NCBI GenBank assembly: GCA_011317545.1
Contig: WUJK01000006.1
Span: 1,302,001-1,366,000, forward strand
Source: Coniella vitis
Taxonomy: Eukaryota; Ascomycota; Sordariomycetes; Diaporthales; Schizoparmaceae
Direction of reading: 5' to 3'
Length of the DNA stretch: 64,000 nt
Shown here: positions 59,389 to 64,000 of the stretch, piece after piece
How positions within the stretch are numbered: the first letter of the stretch is position 1
Layout of the letters: each line of letters starts with the position of its first letter
Position numbers and translations under genes: made by a program
Notes under the pieces: model-generated
The model's database searches: none
What the model was told of the DNA's origin: nothing
What the model saw: the letters and a program-made list of their open reading frames with translations, nothing else

Positions 59389-60229
59389 TGGAAGAAGGTT
59401 CCCGCGAGATCGAGGTCTGGAGTGAGGAAGGATACCCAGAGGTGTTCTGAAGAAAGCTCGTACTGATGAGACCTGGATCCGAGAAGCACGCCCACACACC
59501 TATATTTGTGTGCACATAAGTCGTGACGCAGAACCCCTTGCCGGGAGCATAGGTAGCTTTTATAGCACTACGCCCTGCATATACACTACAGCACGTTGCT
59601 CTTGGACCTTCTTTGAACGTCCTCGGGTTGAACATGTATGACCGGCAATTTGATTTACCCATTTGTCAAACCCAAATGACTAGGGCTCCACCTGCCGCCG
59701 GTGTACATAGAAATAATTGCACGGTACATAATAGTATCATGTACACATTTCCCGAGCTCGGTGCGCTTCACCTAACCCTATTTGAGGACGCGATTGGGGC
59801 GCATACAAGTCCCCATGTGGAAAAGTCACTACGCATATGCCAAAAAATAGAGGACCTCCCTTACTCCTCACCCTGACCCTACTCTCTCAGTCTCTGAATA
59901 GCTGGGTGCCGTGTAATCATGTAAGCGCCAACCCAAACCGTTTGAGCTGTTGTCCACATGGTTCTGAGCAGATTGTTTATCGCGAGATCGCCTACGTCTG
60001 CTTCGGTATTCCTGGACAAGTTCTTCTACCATTTCAGGTCCGATGCTGAATCGCCGGTTGGAACCACCAATCTGAGCCCGAGCAACCGTCTACGAGGCCG
60101 TCGGCAGTAAAAGCAAGTGTCTCTGGCCAATTCAGCCTGTTGTCCGTCGTGAGAAAAGGCGGTGTCAATACATCGTTTCCCGTAAGAAGCAACGGTAGGT
60201 TGCAGGGAAACATGGGCACAAGTGAGCCT
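59389..60229. other. intergenic, aldo-keto reductase to SEH1
   Basis: 841 bases with the reductase promoter and the SEH1 3' end. No gene seen. Confidence 0.5.
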
Positions 60230-61611
60230 TCAGGTTGGGATAGCCATTTTCATCTTGTTGACGCCGATTTCTGAGCTCTTGATCCACTGGCCTGCAGACG
60301 TCTGGCGAAAGCACAGCAACTTTCCATCGTCTCCCACGCATCCAAGGATCTGACCATCATCGTCGAAGCCTACCCGCCACATCGGTGATCGGTGGTTCTC
60401 CAAATTCGATAGAATGGAGACGTTGTGCAGGATATGACCAGCCTGGTTCTTCTTGCGATCACCTTCTGAGGTCGGATGGTGGACACCTTGACTGATCCCT
60501 GAAGGATGGGAAGCATGGTGTCCCGACGTGCTGCTGTTCCCGCCACCAGCACCACCGCCGCCACGAGCAGATACCTCGGAGCGAGACGAGCCCTTAACCA
60601 AGTCACTCGCAGACCAACTTCTGCCATCACTCTTGTCGTAGGGGGTGTCAATCCGCAACACCCGCACATAGCCATCCATGCACGCCGTTGCGATGATGTC
60701 GTAGCCCCGTATATTTCCAGGAGCCCAGGCTACGTCGCGCACTAGACCGCGGTGCCCTGGGATGGAGACAGCCTCGTAAAACTCCTTCTTGGTCGACGCT
60801 ACGCCGTAAGAGTGGACCACGACGTCGCGCGTGCGGTACATCTTGACAGATTCCATGGCAGCCACGACTAGGCCTAGTGTATCGGTGGGCATGCCTGCAC
60901 GCAGTGCAGTATAGCATGGGTCTGGGTTCGGGTCGAAGCGCACGCGGAAGCTCGTTTCAACGCCGCGCTCGGGCTTGTCGCAGACGGTGAATTCGTCGGT
61001 CTGGTTCCAGTCGGATAGATTCTCGGACATCTCATTCTCGTATACTGTGAGCTGGCCATCCGCGGCGAGCAGAGCGAGATGCGTCTGGTGCGTCTCCTCG
61101 TTGTGGCGCAGTGAAAAAGAACGGTAGGGGGCGCGCGGTGAGCGGTGGTCAAAGGCGGGCTTTGCAGTGTCCTTGGAGCGGCTGCCAAAGCGGCGTCCGG
61201 GAGCGGCAGACGGGTTCTCGGCCCAGAGCTTGAAACGGCCTTCTATGCCGAGGGAGGCGACGAGGTTGGGATAGACGGTGGGGGGCAGCCACTGGAGCTG
61301 TGTGGGCGACGGCAAGAGGCTGGTCAGCATGAAGCGGGCAGAGGCCAAGAACGAGGGTCGTAGCGCAGAGGGAAATGAGCCACCTCGAGTATCTCGCCAC
61401 CATGGGCGGTCCACGTGTCGCAGAGGCGCCAAACGCCGTCCTTATGGCGGTTGAAGACCCTAATCTTGCCGTCGACGGAACCGGTTGCGCAGCGGTCTCC
61501 GTAGCTGTTGAAGGCGACGGCTTGGACGAGGTCCTGGTGGCCGTGCCTCAGGACCAGGTCAAATTGGGCCCTATCGTCCATTGAGGACGGGGGCGCCAAA
61601 GGCGGAGGCAT
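60230..61611 (-). CDS. seh1: nucleoporin Seh1 (WD40, Nup84/SEA complex)
   Basis: Exons 61611-61384 and 61297-60230, 431 residues. Seh1 is a WD40 propeller shared by the Nup84 Y-complex and the TORC1-regulating SEA complex. The N-terminal blade 'FDLVLRHGHQDLVQAVAFN...GDRCATGSVDGKIRVF' and the next 'DTWTAHGGEILELQWLPPTVYPNLVASLGIEGRFKLWAE' are typical. A later blade has 'GHRGLVRDVAWAPGNIRGYDIIATACMDGYVRVL'. A Gly/Ser-rich loop of about 60 residues is inserted before the last blade (HRSPMWRVGFDDDGQILGCVGDDGKLLCF). The start at 61611 was used; MDDRAQF at 61581 is an equally likely start, ten residues shorter. The gene is divergent from ALG7. Confidence 0.92.
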
Positions 61612-62617
61612 GATGGGTCGTCGGGCGCCGTGTCATGGACACCGAGTGTTGTTGTTTGCGTCCAAGGTGCTGCTCCTCCTTTATGATCTGTCGGGCCGGA
61701 GGAATGGCAGGACATCATTCCAAGTGGTCCGTGCGCAGATAAGTCACTTTAGCATCAAGATAAATGCACACGTATTAACGGTACTCAGTTTGGCAAAGAC
61801 CATATACATAGCACATGAATTAATGTGTAAGCAGACCAGAGGAGCCCTGGCTATATCTTTCAAGTAATTGGGGATAAGTGGGTTTACAAAAGCCAATTGC
61901 AGCAACATAACCACCTCGAGCCTCATACAAGCGATGCAAAAGCTGGTCACTGCCTAGATACTTAGGTACTCGGGATTTCAAAGATGCTGGACACTATGTA
62001 CTATGTACATAGTATAATGCAGTACATGGTACAATTACAGTGCACGGTATACACAAAGTGAGGAAATCTAGGCCCCACTCGTACCTGAAAGCTGCTACAG
62101 CACCCCTGTCCAAGCTCCTATTTAGCATTCGTAGATGCAACTCCCCTCTGTGGGGCAGTGGGGGGCTCTGTGGAGTGCTATTCCACCTGCCCTGCCCAAC
62201 GTCGTCACTGCCCACCAAGAAGCAACGTAGCCACAAGGCCACATTTTGACATATGAAATTTGTCCTATGTCGCGAATCAAGTCGGTCGATATTGTGAAGA
62301 TCACATCACCACAGTCGTTACCAAAACCACCATCCATTTGAGGGCCAGGCTGGCTTCGGTTTATCGAGCAGCATCTGGGCCTGAATGCCTGCTACTGGAA
62401 AGTTGGATTGGAGACTCGATATCTACCCCCAAGTACCCACCTCGGTACTGTGACGACCAGCTTCTGACGATACCTTGAGAAACTGACAGTCACAGTCCTC
62501 TCTTCACGACCTCACCACAACCAGTCAGCCCTCGATATCCATGTCTTCAACTCTTCCAATAGTTGACCCGATAACAATATCAACCTGAAACTATAACTCG
62601 ATACACCGCTTCCAAGG
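61612..62617. promoter_or_regulatory. divergent promoter region, SEH1 / ALG7
   Basis: 1006 bases including the third perfect palindrome (61999-62014). No coding region is convincing. Confidence 0.55.
61999..62014. repeat. perfect 16-bp palindrome, copy 3
   Basis: TACTATGTACATAGTA, preceded by CACTATG and followed by a partial ATAATG repeat of the half-site. It lies between SEH1 and ALG7. Confidence 0.9.
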
Positions 62618-64000
62618 ATGGCAAACAACAAACTCTCCAACCGGGAATTCTCCTTCCTGGCACTGGTTGTCGCCGTTTCGGTCCTCCTCCTCTCACGCGC
62701 ACTCCAGGGTGGCGGCGAGCCCATCTACACCTCTCTGGCCCTCTCTGGCCTCGCCTATGCCTCGACCTACTACCTCATCATCCAGACTGCCCCCAGCTTC
62801 CTCAAAGCTGGCCTCAAGGGCAAGGACCTGTCCAAGCGGGTCCAAAAAGAGATTCCTGAATGTGTGGGCGCCATCTGTGCCATTGTCTACCTCCTTATTG
62901 TCATGATCTTCATCCCCTTTGCCTTCTATCAGGATATTGTGGCTGCCACTAGTGGTGGTGGCAACCGAGATGTGGTGATCCAGGTCGAGCATGTCAACCA
63001 GGGCCGCTTCTTGCATTGGTTTCCTCACAACAAGGCAAGTAATTCCGTTCTAGGATTCATTCGCGCTCTTTGCTGATCTGAAATCATCGGTGCCTAGCTG
63101 GCTTCCTACCTCTCTGCAGTGCTTTCTCTGCAGTCCATCACCATCTTGGGCATTGGCGACGATGTCTTTGACCTTCGCTGGCGTCACAAGTTCTTCATCC
63201 CATTCATTGCTGCCATTCCTCTCCTGACAGTCTACTATGTGGACTTTGGCATCACCTCAGTCGTTGTCCCCAACTTTCTGCAGAACATTGTCGGGGCGGA
63301 GCTGGTCCATATCGGAGGAGCCTATTACGTCTACATGGGCGCGTTGGCCATCTTTTGTCCCAACTCCATCAACATTTTCGCAGGGATCAACGGCATCGAG
63401 GTCATGCAGTCCATCGTTATTGCACTGCTCCTCATCCTCAACGACAGCCTCTACCTGCTAACGGCCTACCCCCACCCAGCTACGGAAAGCCACCTCTTCA
63501 GTCTATCCTTCTTACTGCCCTTCCTGGGCGTCAGTTTGGCCCTCTTCTGGCACAACCAATACCCCGCGACCATCTTTGTCGGCGACACATACTGCTACTT
63601 CGCCGGCATGGTCTTTATCGTCGTCAGCATCCTTGGTCACTTCAGCAAGACGCTCATCTTGCTGCTTCTCCCACAAATCTTCAACTTCGTCTATTCGGTG
63701 CCCCAGCTCTTCCATCTCATTCCGTGCCCGCGCCACCGCCTGCCCAAGTACAATGCCCACCGTGACGTTCTCGAGCCCAGCGTTGTCCAGTGGACTCCGG
63801 AGAAGCAGCCCCGTGCCTACGCCGCCCCTGTAATGCGTCTGCTCGCCAAGCTGCACCTCCTCCGCGTCACATACCGCCAGGACGAGAAGACTGGACAAGA
63901 ACTCTTCGACACGAGCACCAACATGACCATCATCAACCTGTGGCTCGTCACACGCGGTCCTATGCACGAGCGCCGCCTCGCCTGGGAGCTATCGGCCATG
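62618..64000 (+). CDS. alg7: UDP-GlcNAc:dolichyl-phosphate GlcNAc-1-phosphotransferase (cut by window end)
   Basis: Exons 62618-63034 and 63098 to beyond 64000; 440 codons are visible and about 30 should be missing. Alg7/DPAGT1 starts N-glycan synthesis in the ER membrane and is the target of tunicamycin. The protein has about ten hydrophobic segments. Family motifs: 'GIGDDVFDLRWRHKFFIPF' with catalytic acids, 'GALAIFCPNSINIFAGINGIE', 'LNDSLYL', 'GDTYCYFAGM', and 'FVYSVPQLFHLIPCPRHRLP'. The intron (63035-63097) has a GC donor, AAG|GCAAGT, and a TAG acceptor; reading through it stops at once. No frame break is seen in the visible part. Confidence 0.95.

Overview
The window looks like nuclear chromosomal DNA of a filamentous ascomycete (Pezizomycotina, probably Sordariomycetes/Hypocreales). 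Reasons: most genes carry short introns of 50-90 bases with GTRNGT...CTRAC...YAG signals; the proteins include typical fungal ones (DASH subunit Ask1, CYP61/ERG5, WSC protein, Nur1, Rrn7); and a 5S rRNA gene lies alone among protein genes, as is usual in these fungi. I placed 23 protein genes (one cut by the right edge), one 5S rRNA gene, one likely pseudogene and about 48 introns. I saw no transposon, CRISPR array or secondary-metabolite cluster.

Layout. 1-9192: a long stretch without a recognisable gene, with homopyrimidine tracts, microsatellites and many copies of a short palindromic motif. 9193-15544: cell-division and chromatin genes (gamma-tubulin complex protein, EAF7, ASK1). 17437-22217: ERG5, a mitochondrial rhodanese, a Yip1-family Golgi protein. 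23152-30857: a run of ribosome and translation genes: ubiquitin-eL40, RRN7 (Pol I factor), eIF5A, deoxyhypusine hydroxylase and RPA12 (Pol I subunit). 31394-37149: the cohesin loader SCC2. 38580-48719: four minus-strand genes (Rab-like GTPase, flavocytochrome b2, WSC protein, anoctamin). 49696-50364: decayed dehydrogenase pseudogene. 51453-57297: NPC2-type lipid-transfer protein, V-ATPase subunit F, NUR1 and an unknown disordered protein. 57538-57656: 5S rRNA. 57976-64000: aldo-keto reductase, nucleoporin SEH1, and ALG7 running off the end.

How genes relate. The closest functional link is the head-to-head pair eIF5A / deoxyhypusine hydroxylase: the enzyme completes the hypusine modification of its neighbour's product, and the 1.3 kb between them holds five copies of the palindrome half-site. 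Other divergent pairs are GCP/EAF7, RPA12/SCC2, VMA7/NUR1 and SEH1/ALG7.

Most notable observations: (1) the 8-mer ACATAGTA/TACTATGT occurs about 40 times, 39 of them outside coding exons, including three perfect 16-bp palindromes; (2) the ubiquitin-eL40 gene has its ATG split by an intron, a 7-base microexon, and a stop codon alone in its last exon; (3) EAF7 carries a one-base excess in an A7 run that breaks the frame; (4) the eIF5A-DOHH pairing; (5) a divergent 5S gene with paired, compensatory changes. All product names come from reading the translations; no database search was run.
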